A DNA stretch of 64,000 nucleotides, taken from positions 6,064-70,063 of the forward strand of contig CALAZI010000160.1 in assembly GCA_937895955.1 (NCBI GenBank), written 5' to 3'. Positions 1-8,400 of this stretch are shown piece after piece. Source of the stretch: an uncultured Alphaproteobacteria bacterium. GTDB lineage: Bacteria > Pseudomonadota > Alphaproteobacteria > Caulobacterales > Parvularculaceae. The notes under the pieces were generated by a model. That model made no database searches. It worked only from the letters and a program-made list of their open reading frames with translations, and was not told where the DNA came from. Both the position numbers and the translations under genes were made by a program. Position 1 is the stretch's first letter, and each line of letters begins with the position of its first letter.

Positions 1-537
1 GTCGCCGACGCCGTCGCCGGCGATCTTCATGACCGCCGAGACGAGCTCGTGATCATAGATACGGCCGTAGTCGGGGCCGGTGACGGCGCGAAGCTCCATA
101 CGTCCATCTTCCGTCTCCAGCGTCTTCACCTGCTCGGCGCGATGCGTCGTCAGCCCGTATTGAAGATTGATCGCGGCGAGCGGCGCCGGGAGCTGGCGCA
201 GATAGGACGCCGGCGCGCCGACCAGCGAACTCAGCTGGCCGAAGCTCCAATGCGTCGGCGCAGCCGGCGCGTCGCCGTCCGGCAGAAGGAGTTCGAGCCG
301 TTCGGCATCGTCGCGCGAGGCTTCGACCCGGATCGCCGCGCTTTCGACAACCCGGGTCCGGCTCCTCGCCGCGCGCGCGTTCACCGACGCATGAAGATCG
401 GTAAGCGATAGGAAGCGCTCGTCATCGGGACGCGAGAACCATTCGGAAGAAACACGGCCGATACGCGAGCCGCGCGAGACATCAACCTTGTAACCGCCCG
501 ACGCATCGGCACGGGCATCCAGAACCTGAAGGGACAT
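1..537 (-). CDS. DUF932 family protein (C-terminus outside window)
   Basis: The reading frame is open from the ATG at 537 to the left edge, giving 179 codons, so the C-terminal part is missing. The start is supported by GGAG about seven bases upstream. The N-terminus is basic and polar, followed by segments such as THWSFGQLSSLVGAPASYL and VTGPDYGRIYDHELV, which are typical of the DUF932 (plasmid/phage-related TIGR03299-like) family. These proteins are common on alphaproteobacterial plasmids and ICEs, and their molecular role is unknown. Its presence suggests that DNA left of the window also belongs to a mobile element. Family assignment is by recognition, without a profile search. Confidence 0.75.
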   Translation of the reverse strand, partial: MSLQVLDARADASGGYKVDVSRGSRIGRVSSEWFSRPDDERFLSLTDLHASVNARAARSRTRVVESAAIRVEASRDDAERLELLLPDGDAPAAPTHWSFGQLSSLVGAPASYLRQLPAPLAAINLQYGLTTHRAEQVKTLETEDGRMELRAVTGPDYGRIYDHELVSAVMKIAGDGVGD

Positions 538-615
538 GGGAATTCTCCGCGACGGGCGGCCGCGAGACTCTCTCTCAACCCGTAAAACCCGTCACGGAAA
601 CTGGCGCTCAATCCT

Positions 616-1467
616 TCACTTTCCTTGCGTTTCGCCCAAGGCGAATATCGCGGACAACATATCATCATACAGAATATGGTTTCCGCTCTGCGGCGCGCTT
701 ACGAAATGATGATCAAAGTCAGCGCCAGCCTCCCTGAGGGACGCCGCAAAAGCCATTTGGACCGATGCCGGAACGACCTGATCCTCCGGATCCGTTAGCA
801 AGACCAATTTTCCGACTTTATTCGCGGCGATCTGATTCACCTGGGTGATCGGATCCACGAAGTCCTCGAATCCCGTCACATCTCGCTGCAATCCAAGCAG
901 GCGCAGACGTTCACCGACCGCAATATTGCCGGAAGCGATTACGGTGTGGCGCACGTCCTTTCTTCTTGCCAGCAAACACGCCGCCAAATGGCCGCCGCCT
1001 GACAAGCCGGCGAGATCAATTTGCGCCCAGCCAAATGCGTCCGAAAGACGGCTGATTGCGCGATCAACCAGGCAGATTTCACGCAGGCGGCGCCTGTGCA
1101 TGTGGTTTCCAGAAGAGCCGTATATGCCCGGCCTCGCGAGAAACACGAATGTACGCTCCTTTGATGAACTCAGTGAGGCGGCCTCAAATTGGAGCGTGGC
1201 AGGCGAGGCGTTCTCGTAGCCAGGCCGAACGCGAAAACCTAAATCGCATCGCTCAACCACATCGCCTGACAGGTAGATTATCGGCGGTTTGCTGTCGCTC
1301 CTCCTTGATCCATAGAAGCGAAGAATTTCTGCGTCGCCTTGGCACTCAACTGTCAAGCGCCCCGGTTGATTTGAGTATCGCCAGTCTGGATGGACTCCTT
1401 TGAGGACGTCAGTTGGGGAAAAGGGAACGTCTTCGGCTTCAAGTGGAAAGGCGACAGGTTTGCTCAT
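616..1467 (-). CDS. Alpha/beta hydrolase, unknown substrate
   Basis: This 283-residue soluble protein has the nucleophile elbow G-L-S-G-G at residues 154-158, with Ser156 as nucleophile. A plausible acid lies in the stretch TDPEDQVVP (Asp226 or Asp229) and a histidine at His264 in SGNH, matching the order Ser-Asp-His of the alpha/beta hydrolase fold. No signal peptide is visible, so it is probably cytoplasmic. An esterase or peptidase-like activity is possible; nothing in the sequence names the substrate. Its start lies only 37 bases beyond the premature stop of the AbiEii-like gene, so it may have arrived with the event that truncated the toxin. Transcription from the AbiE promoter is possible. 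Confidence 0.7.
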   Translation of the reverse strand: MSKPVAFPLEAEDVPFSPTDVLKGVHPDWRYSNQPGRLTVECQGDAEILRFYGSRRSDSKPPIIYLSGDVVERCDLGFRVRPGYENASPATLQFEAASLSSSKERTFVFLARPGIYGSSGNHMHRRRLREICLVDRAISRLSDAFGWAQIDLAGLSGGGHLAACLLARRKDVRHTVIASGNIAVGERLRLLGLQRDVTGFEDFVDPITQVNQIAANKVGKLVLLTDPEDQVVPASVQMAFAASLREAGADFDHHFVSAPQSGNHILYDDMLSAIFALGETQGK

Positions 1468-1504
1468 CGGTCCGAAAGGTCTCGACCTTGTTCCAACATA
1501 GCTT

Positions 1505-1966
1505 CTAAATTAGCGTCACTACATCGCCAAAGCCGACATCGATCTGCACGGGAATGCGGGTCCGGCCAAGCATCGCGGCCGTCCTGACGCGCACGCCGCC
1601 ATAGGCCTGATCCTCCCGGATCGCCTCGGCGCGCAAGGCGCCGGCATTGAAGGTCAGCCCATCCATCTCGATCGGAATTCGGCAAACGTCCGCGAACGCA
1701 GGTTTGACTGCATCGATAGCCGGATCGCCCTGCCCCAGGAGATCGAGGTCCTGCGTCGGTCGGAAAGGGTCATCGAGCCAGACGGTGAAGAGCATCGCCC
1801 CCTTGAGGATGAATCGTTCGCGATGCGGCGAGGCTTCAAGGCGGGCAAGCAGGCGCTCGATCGCATAGCGTCGGAGCACGAATTGCATGTCGACATTCCG
1901 GTCGCGCGCGAGGGCGCGGAGTCGCGCGAACAGGGAGGCGGCGCGGTTCACGCCCCTAGCCCTCAT
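1505..1966 (-). pseudogene. AbiEii toxin, truncated
   Basis: The frame starts at an ATG that overlaps the end of the AbiEi gene by 11 bases and encodes 153 residues. It contains the nucleotidyltransferase signatures of AbiEii: an FILKGAMLF stretch (the G-x-x-L region) and TQDLDLLG, which gives the metal-binding D-x-D. Family members usually run to about 280-300 residues, with a C-terminal helical half after the strand seen here as VQIDVGFGD. That half is absent: the frame stops at VVTLI and the hydrolase gene begins shortly after. I infer that the toxin is inactive, although the N-terminal catalytic fold is largely retained. Longer upstream in-frame codons are shadows of AbiEi. Confidence 0.75.
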
Positions 1967-2579
1967 CGGCGACGCCGCTTTCGAGATAGGGACGGATGAC
2001 CGTCCAGATGCGGAGTTTCCGGGCGTAAGCCGCGATCGTGTCTGGGTTCGCCTTGCGCGATCGCCACCCCTGACGCAGGGCTTTGAGCGCGACGTCGAGA
2101 CCGACCTTGTTGCGGAACCGGAAGCAGTCGACGATCGATTTCGACGGATCGAAGACTTTGACGGCGACGCCATCGATCGTGTGCGTCCGGACGCCGAGCG
2201 AGAGCCCGGCGGCGCCGAACCGCACGACGCGAATTGGCGGGTATTCGATCGCCGGTTTGCGATCCTTCGATCCGATCGCGATCCAGACGCCGCGCGGGAG
2301 CTGCAAAGTGATCTCATGAAATTGCAGCGCGGAGACGAGGCAGATCACCGCTCTCGGGGCGCGCTTGGCGACTTCTGCGAAGGAATGGTGGAAATCCACC
2401 TCGGCGCCGGCGATTTCGTAAAGCCCGCGGGACGGTTGGCGCAGCACGCCCTCTTCCACCAGTCGCGACAGGGTTGGCGGGTGGACGCCTTGAGATTTGA
2501 GGTCCGACATGCGCAGGATGCCGTGTCGGGCGAGGAGCCCCAGCGCAAGGTCGCGCTGGCTGGGAGCGGTAGTTGTCAT
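1956..2579 (-). CDS. AbiEi-type antitoxin / autorepressor
   Basis: This 207-residue protein has an N-terminal winged-helix region (RMSDLKSQGVHPPTLSRLV) followed by the conserved AbiEi stretch ICLVSALQFHEITLQLP and a C-terminal domain. It is the antitoxin and transcriptional repressor of the AbiE type IV toxin-antitoxin family. In characterised members the N-terminal domain binds inverted repeats in its own promoter, and an imperfect 26-base palindrome lies 11 bases upstream of this start. The partner toxin downstream is truncated, so the antitoxin may be a surviving regulator. Length and order (AbiEi then AbiEii) are normal for the family. Confidence 0.85.
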   Translation of the reverse strand: MTTTAPSQRDLALGLLARHGILRMSDLKSQGVHPPTLSRLVEEGVLRQPSRGLYEIAGAEVDFHHSFAEVAKRAPRAVICLVSALQFHEITLQLPRGVWIAIGSKDRKPAIEYPPIRVVRFGAAGLSLGVRTHTIDGVAVKVFDPSKSIVDCFRFRNKVGLDVALKALRQGWRSRKANPDTIAAYARKLRIWTVIRPYLESGVADEG

Positions 2580-2589
2580 GTTACAAAAT

Positions 2590-2615
2590 GTCGGTACTTA
2601 CGTGTATGTTCCGAC
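2590..2615. promoter_or_regulatory. Imperfect palindrome, probable AbiEi operator
   Basis: A 26-base inverted repeat with half-sites GTCGG-N-AC-N-TAC matches its own reverse complement at 20 of 26 positions. It sits directly upstream of the AbiEi start codon. AbiEi proteins are known to repress by binding inverted repeats at this location, so this is the likely autoregulatory operator. Binding itself is inferred. Confidence 0.6.
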
Positions 2616-3187
2616 GTTCATTAACATCAAGTTTGCGGCTTTGGCAAGCCTTTCGACGTCCCCGAATGATCGAAGCGAAGGAACTTGGCCCGCCTCGTCG
2701 GCTCAACATTCGCGCGCTTGTCGCCGCTGTACTGGGCCGTTCCTCCAAAAGCAGGTGGGACACAAACTCAAAAAAACCCAATAAACCCCGTCGAAAAAAA
2801 CTGTCCCACTGACAGGCAACCCTTTGAAGTGCCTAATTTATGGGGGTCCTCTTCTGGGCACCATTCCCGAGTCCTCTTGCATCCGAGGACGTCTAAAAAT
2901 AACCTAAAAACATGGAATTACGGGGGCTGTCCGTCCGGGCCAGTTCACCGATTTCCCGCACTATACCAACGAGTTGTTGGCATAATTGGGGGCATTTTCT
3001 GTGTGAGTCCCGATTATACCAACAGACCGGGAGGTTCGAGTCCGTGTTTGGGCACAGCGGTTGGCGCCAGTCCTCATTTCGGCGAAGGGGTTCGAGTCCC
3101 GTCCCACGCAAATGCTGGGTTTTGTCGACTGTTGGTATCGCCCGCTCGCGCGAGTCCGCGAAGCGGAATCGAACATGAGGTGATGTG
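2616..3187. other. Gene-free stretch upstream of integrase 1 with repeats and tRNA-like remnants
   Basis: No convincing gene is present; the open frames here are low-complexity shadows. The stretch holds an 8-base inverted repeat GTGGGACA/TGTCCCAC (2755-2762 and 2802-2809). It also has two T-arm-like sequences on the plus strand, GGTTCGAGTCC near 3032 and GGGGTTCGAGTCCCGTC near 3086. The second matches a tRNA-Asp 3' end at about 19 of 22 positions, but neither has an acceptor or anticodon partner. They look like decayed or partial tRNA 3' ends, as expected at an integration site beside an integrase gene. Confidence 0.45.
2962..3138. repeat. Four copies of a TATACCAAC-like motif (possible integrase arm sites)
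   Basis: The motif occurs as TATACCAAC at 2962-2970 (plus), GTTGGCATA at 2976-2984 (minus, one mismatch), TATACCAACAG at 3015-3025 (plus) and CTGTTGGTAT at 3129-3138 (minus). The first two form an inverted pair. Short repeats in mixed orientation just upstream of an integrase gene are the usual form of arm-type integrase or excisionase sites. The repeats are seen directly; the function is inferred. Confidence 0.45.
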
Positions 3188-4390
3188 ATGCCGCTTTCGC
3201 AGATGGCCGTTCGAAACGCGAAACCGAAAGACAAGGACTACAAGCTGACGGATGGCGAAGGCATGTTCCTTTTCGTCACCAGGGCGGGCGGCAAATTCTG
3301 GCGCTGGAGCTACCGCTTCGGCGGGAAACAGAAAACCGTTTCTCTTGGCGCCTATCCCGAAGTGACGCTGGCCGAAGCGAGAGAAAAGCGCGCCGCCGCG
3401 CGGGCAGCCCTGGCAAAGGGGCGCGATCCGGGACTCGAAAAGAAAATCGAGAAGCTCACGGCCGGCACCTCATCCGGCAACTCTTTCGACGCGCTCGCCA
3501 ATGAACTCATCTTGAAAATGCAGCGGGAAGGACGCGCCGCCGTCACAATTGACAAAACGCGTTGGATACTCGACTTCGCCCTCCCTTACATTGGCGAGCG
3601 GCCAATCAACGATATCGCCGCTTCCGAGATACTGGCGGTGCTCAAATCGGTCGAAGCGCGCGGCCGATATGAAACCGCGCGGCGACTTCGCAGCAAATGC
3701 AGCCAGGTTTTTCGACTGGCGATCGCCACCGGCCGCGCCGAACGCGACCCCACGCAAGACCTTCGCGGCGCAATCGCAACGCCAAAGCCCAAGCACCGCG
3801 CCGCAATTACCGATCAAAAGGAAGTCGGCGGCCTGTTGCGCGCTATTGACGGATTTTCGGGTCACCTAACGACTCAACTAGCGCTGAAATTGCTCGCGCT
3901 GACATTCGTTCGGCCAGGCGAAATTCGGCACGCCAAATGGGACGAATTCGATTTTAGCCAGAAGGTCTGGAACATTCCTGCAGAACGTATGAAGATGCGC
4001 CGACCGCATAAAGTGCCGCTTTCCAAGCAAGCGCTCGCTTTGCTGGATACGCTGCAACCTATCACAAGTCGCACCGCCGGCGGCTTCCTATTTCCTGCCG
4101 TCCATACGACGCTAAGGCCAATGTCCGAAAACACGCTCAATACCGCTTTGCGGAGAATGGGGTACACGTCAGACGACATGACATCACATGGCTTTCGCGC
4201 GATGGCGGCGACGCTCTTGAATGAAATGGGAAGATGGCCGGGCGACGTAATCGAACGCCAGCTTGCGCATCAAGAACCGAACGCGGTGCGCCGCGCTTAC
4301 ACGCACGCGACCGAGTATTGGCCGCAGCGCGTTGAAATGATGCAGGTCTGGGCGGATTATCTCGACGAATTGCGCGCGAGCAACCCATGA
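3188..4390 (+). CDS. int: Tyrosine integrase, P4/DUF4102 type (island 1)
   Basis: The 400-residue protein begins with a DUF4102-type arm-binding domain (residues 1-90, LTDGEGMFLFV, VSLGAYPEVTLAEAR). A SAM-like core-binding domain and a C-terminal catalytic domain follow. The catalytic residues are visible: Arg242 in VRPGEIR, His334 and Arg337 in HGFR, His361 and the nucleophile Tyr371 in RRAYTH. I chose the ATG at 3188 over the GTG three bases earlier; an AGGTG sits just upstream. P4-like integrases usually insert at tRNA 3' ends, and T-arm-like fragments precede the gene. Its stop overlaps the next gene by four bases. It appears complete and is probably the recombinase of an island lying to its right. 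Confidence 0.93.
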   Translation: MPLSQMAVRNAKPKDKDYKLTDGEGMFLFVTRAGGKFWRWSYRFGGKQKTVSLGAYPEVTLAEAREKRAAARAALAKGRDPGLEKKIEKLTAGTSSGNSFDALANELILKMQREGRAAVTIDKTRWILDFALPYIGERPINDIAASEILAVLKSVEARGRYETARRLRSKCSQVFRLAIATGRAERDPTQDLRGAIATPKPKHRAAITDQKEVGGLLRAIDGFSGHLTTQLALKLLALTFVRPGEIRHAKWDEFDFSQKVWNIPAERMKMRRPHKVPLSKQALALLDTLQPITSRTAGGFLFPAVHTTLRPMSENTLNTALRRMGYTSDDMTSHGFRAMAATLLNEMGRWPGDVIERQLAHQEPNAVRRAYTHATEYWPQRVEMMQVWADYLDELRASNP

Positions 4391-5046
4391 GCGGAAAATC
4401 GGAAAATCAATTGAACGTCGACGATTTTCTGGATTTCGAACATCCCGCTGATGCAAGCGCAGCTGACATTTATGCCCGGCTGCGACGCGACTCGCGCGTC
4501 CCTGAATTGATAAAGACTCTACAAAGAAGAGATCTTGGCGACCGTGAAATCGTCATCCTCTTTCGCCTCGCGACTATGATCCCCAGCGAATGGCAGAGCC
4601 TCAAAGAGGCGCCGTCAATCGCGATCAAGCGACGCACAGAAATGTCCAAACGCCTGAAAGCAATACTCCCGCATATTGACATTGATCCTGACCTCAGTCG
4701 AATGCTGTTTGGTAGCTCTAAAATTGAAATTGGAGGCGCCGAACCGCCGAAAGATAGCATGTTTTCGCTTGCGGATTGCGTCCGCGAAGCAATCAAGGAA
4801 TTGGATGCCGAGGCTTGGGCTGTAGAACAATTTGCAGGAACTCAGGATGTGCCCAAACGGGAAATCGCCCTGAAACGCTTCGCCATACTTCAAATGTTTT
4901 CGTATTTGGCGCGCGAAGGCCGTCGATCGGCCAACGCTATTACGGCCGCATTTGTTTCGATCATCCTGGACGAAGAGGTCACAGCAAACGACGTCACTCA
5001 GGCTCGCAAGGACGTGCGGCGGCGCTATTACCGAGACGAAAAGTGA
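4387..5046 (+). CDS. Unknown protein co-transcribed with integrase 1
   Basis: This 219-residue soluble protein starts inside the integrase stop (ATGA overlap), so the two are translationally coupled. I do not recognise the family. It is charged and predicted mostly helical, with no membrane segment, signal peptide or obvious catalytic motif. Its C-terminal part (ITAAFVSIILDEEVTANDV, then a basic tail) could be a small helical DNA-binding unit. Base composition is more AT-rich than the integrase. The tight coupling suggests a role in element maintenance or control of integration and excision; this is inference only. Confidence 0.7.
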   Translation: MSGKSENQLNVDDFLDFEHPADASAADIYARLRRDSRVPELIKTLQRRDLGDREIVILFRLATMIPSEWQSLKEAPSIAIKRRTEMSKRLKAILPHIDIDPDLSRMLFGSSKIEIGGAEPPKDSMFSLADCVREAIKELDAEAWAVEQFAGTQDVPKREIALKRFAILQMFSYLAREGRRSANAITAAFVSIILDEEVTANDVTQARKDVRRRYYRDEK

Positions 5047-5143
5047 AGCCAATCCGCTCGTTCGCGACCAGCCTTCATTTTTTGCCTGCATTGATTTCTG
5101 CGCATAAATGCGTGTCCGCCGAAACCCGTAAGGAGTCGCACAA

Positions 5144-5335
5144 ATGAAGGCGGAAATCGAAATTCAAGCCTACGACATTAAAAGCTTCTGCATGGCGTTC
5201 AACGTCTCGCGAAGCTTCGTTTATGATGAGATCAAAGTCGGCCGGCTTAAGATCGTAAAAGTTGGCCGCCGGACGTTGATACCGCGCGACTACGCGCGCG
5301 AATGGCTGCACAGGGGTCCGGCAGAGCCGGCATAG
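5144..5335 (+). CDS. AlpA/excisionase-like HTH protein
   Basis: A 63-residue protein with the short winged-HTH layout of AlpA/MerR-like excisionases: an N-terminal helix pair (FNVSRSFVYDEIKVGRLK) followed by the wing sequence VGRRTLIPRDYAREWL. A strong ribosome binding site (AAGGAG) lies nine bases upstream. Such proteins act as recombination directionality factors or activators of an island's integrase, and it lies 97 bases after the integrase-linked gene. It is probably the excisionase of island 1. Confidence 0.75.
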   Translation: MKAEIEIQAYDIKSFCMAFNVSRSFVYDEIKVGRLKIVKVGRRTLIPRDYAREWLHRGPAEPA

Positions 5336-5353
5336 GTGTTCGTCGGGTATCCC

Positions 5354-5428
5354 GAAACAGTCCGAAAACAGTATGGAAGGGTGTCTGACAAGGGTATCAA
5401 AAGGGTCCGGAGGAGGTCCTAAAACAGT
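5354..5428 (+). repeat. Short direct repeats (AAACAGT) downstream of the AlpA-like gene
   Basis: Three copies of a GAAA(A)CAGT-like word lie at 5354-5361, 5364-5372 and 5421-5428, in the same orientation, in the noncoding gap between the AlpA-like gene and the end of the DUF499 gene. They could be binding sites for the neighbouring HTH protein. The repeats are short and may be chance. Confidence 0.25.
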
Positions 5429-5494
5429 CTTCGGCCTGGTCGACCTTTATCGCCAAGCATATCGTCGACCAAATCGACGGCGGCAATCGTGCCC

Positions 5495-8400
5495 TTAATC
5501 AAACCGCTTCTGCGTGAACCCAAGTGCTTGGGCGTTGTCGCTGACAACGTCAGATACGTCTTTTTCAAAGCCGGCGTCGCTTTCAGCGTGAATTTCGAGC
5601 GTGATGCGGAATTTGACGCCATCAGCCCGATCAAGTTCCGCAATGACGCTTTCAAAAACCTGCGAAGCTTTGACAGGCCCTCGGATTGTATCGAGTTCTA
5701 TGACGCCGATAAACCGCGTCGGATTTTGCTGGACGGCAGGCGTTTGCGGAGAGCCTGATTTTGCATCTACTTTGACGCCCGCTTTGGCGTTTGCTGGCGA
5801 TCCGGCAATGGAAGCTGCGCCTGCTAATGTTTGCGCAGCTACAGCACGTTTGACCAAGAGCGTGCCTGCGCCGAAGCGAATGTTCGCGCGCTTGTCGAGT
5901 TGAAGCTCGAGATATCTGTCGCCGTCTTTGCCGTTCGCGACAGCGAAAAATGCGACTTCCCCATCGGCGTCGGCCGTCGCGTCGGAAATCGTACTCGATA
6001 GCACCACCTCGTCACGCAAGCGCGGCATGTGGAGATATTCGAAATACCAGTCGCGGACCTGATCGACCGAAAGTTCATTTTTATCCTCCGGCCAAAGCTC
6101 CGCGAGCTGCTCCGAGAAGGTTTTTGCGCCAAGCGTCACGGCGATCGCTGAAGAATCCGTCGCCTTGTCCCACGCAGCCTCCGCCGGCGTTCGCTGGCCG
6201 CTCGGGCGCATCGCTTCGTGCTCAAACTTGGGTTTGCTCGCGTCTTCTACTGATTGCTCCGGCACGAGCAGATGCGCCCACGCTTTGCGAACGGTTTCGC
6301 GGGCGGTTTTTTCATTCTGATCGACGCGGCTTGCGATCTCCTGCTTTTGTCCTTCGTTCAGCGACAGAGCCCCGTCATTTTTGATGCTCTTCCAGGCGAG
6401 CAAGCGTTTCACTGCGCGCCGCGCCTCGTCGAGCAAACGCTCATCTGTTGCGAGGAAAATGAGTCCATTGCGGTATTTGCGCTGCCCGCCGGCGCGACGT
6501 TCAAGTCCATCACGCGCTTCATTTTCTGCAATGGAGCTTTCCCCGGGTGCGTAGGGGAATTGCGGGCCGAGAATGATCAGCGTTGACGTCGGGCGATCCT
6601 CGATTTGAGAGGCTTTGTCCGGCGCCGTGTGGACCCGGCCCCACGACGCTTTCGCACGCTCATCAGCGCGCAAGATTGAGATGATGGCTGCGTCCGCCTG
6701 ATCATTATCAATATCAAGCTGCTTGTTTTCTGCGAGCTTGTTGAGCGTCGGCTCTGGTGCGTACCAATAGCGCCCCTCCACTTCGTAAAGGTGGGCTGAC
6801 CGTTCCTTGATCTCGCGCAAAGCGTCGCCATAGATTGAAACCTGATCGCCGGGGCGTACGCAGGCGAGCCGCACTTCTGGCCCGGTGACGCCGCCGCGCG
6901 AGCTTGACGACGGCGCGGTGCTAACGAAGACAGCGCGCGCAGCGCGGCGGGCCACCTGGTCGTTCCGATAGCGTTGGCGGCGCATTTCCATTTCGACCGG
7001 AAGCGACGTATCGCCGTCGACTTCCGACTCGACAATTGAACCCCACGCGGGACCAGACAGCGGCTCTAGCAGCGCCCCGCGCACAGCGGGATCATCAATC
7101 CGCATGGAACTCGGCAAGATCAGCGGCTCATCGCTGCGCTCGCGATAGCTCGCATAGATCGTGCGCGCGAGAAGGGAGAGCACGCCGCGCGTGCGCTGGA
7201 ATTTTTCGAGCGCGCCCCATTCCGATGACAGCTTGTCGAACAACATCGGATGGATGGGGTACGCCTCCATCATCAGGTCGCCGTAATCCTTGTCTCCGCA
7301 ACCCGCAGGAAAGTCGCCCTTGTGATTGCGGTAATTCTCGCGAAAACGCTCGACGGTGCGCTTCCTTTCCTTCTCGCCTTGCGCGTCGAGTTCCTGGAAG
7401 AGCCGGCGGCGCACGACGGAATAAGTTTCCGAGCCTTGCGCCGGTTGCCACGTCGACTGCGTGCGGCCAAAAAGTTTTTCGAGCGCGCGCAACACATCCA
7501 TGCCGCGCTCGCCGCCCGCTTCAAGGTCGCTATCAGGCAATGACCCCACGATCAGCGCATTCGGAACCTGGCTGGCGGCTTCGGTGAGCGACTGCAGGAA
7601 GGATAAATGCGCCGCATACCGCTCGCCGGTCAGCTGACGGATAAAGACGACAAGTTCGTCGAGCAGGATCAGCGAGGGTCTGCCCTTGAGCTTCAGAACT
7701 TTCTGGAAAACCTCAGCGCCGGGGCTCGTCCCGGCATCCTCCGATGCTTGAACGAGTGAAAGTCCGTCGCGGTCGCCGAGCCGATAAGCGAGATAGCCCC
7801 AGAGTGTGCGAACGGGTTTTCCATGCGCTATCGCGAGCGGCTGGTCTGGCGCCTTGTCGCTGCCGCTAAATACGGCGATTTTAACATCGCCGAAATTTGG
7901 TGAGCTGACCGAGGCAGCGATCGGCGCCAGCGTTTCGACCTCTTTGAGGTTTTTCACCTTTGACATGTGGAGGAGAGACAGAAGCGTGTGCGTCTTGCCG
8001 CCGCCGAAATTCGTCTGCAGACCAATGGTCGAAGGGCCGCCCTCCCCTTTCAAACGCTTGGCGGCGTTTTCGAGCGTGATCTTGAGGCCATTGGTGAGAT
8101 AGGTCGCGTTGAAGAACTCGATCGGGTCAGAATAAGTTTCCTCGCCCTCCACGCGATCGGCGGCCGCGAGATTGGCGGCGAACTTGTCCTTGTCGAGGCG
8201 GCCGGTAAGCACATCCTCGCGCGGCGGCGAGACGATTCGCCATGGCTTCAGTCCTTCGACTTCGCCGCCGCCGAGCAAGTCGGCTTGCGTCGCGGGCGCG
8301 GGCTCAGGAGCTTGCGCCGCCACGGCAAGAATCGCACGCGGCTTGCCGGCGCTCGCGTCCGGCGCTTTCGGCGCCGCCGTATCGCCCTTCGCGCGTGTCA

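Noticed and set aside
1887..2624. 245-codon plus-strand frame
   Set aside because: It is antisense to AbiEi and AbiEii, both of which have recognisable motifs.
3020..3115. Complete tRNA gene
   Set aside because: Two T-arm-like words are present, but there is no matching acceptor 5' strand, D arm or anticodon arm upstream.
2685..3188. 167-codon plus-strand frame before integrase 1
   Set aside because: The translation is low-complexity and rich in Pro, Gly and Ser; the DNA is repeat-rich and better explained as attachment and regulatory sequence.
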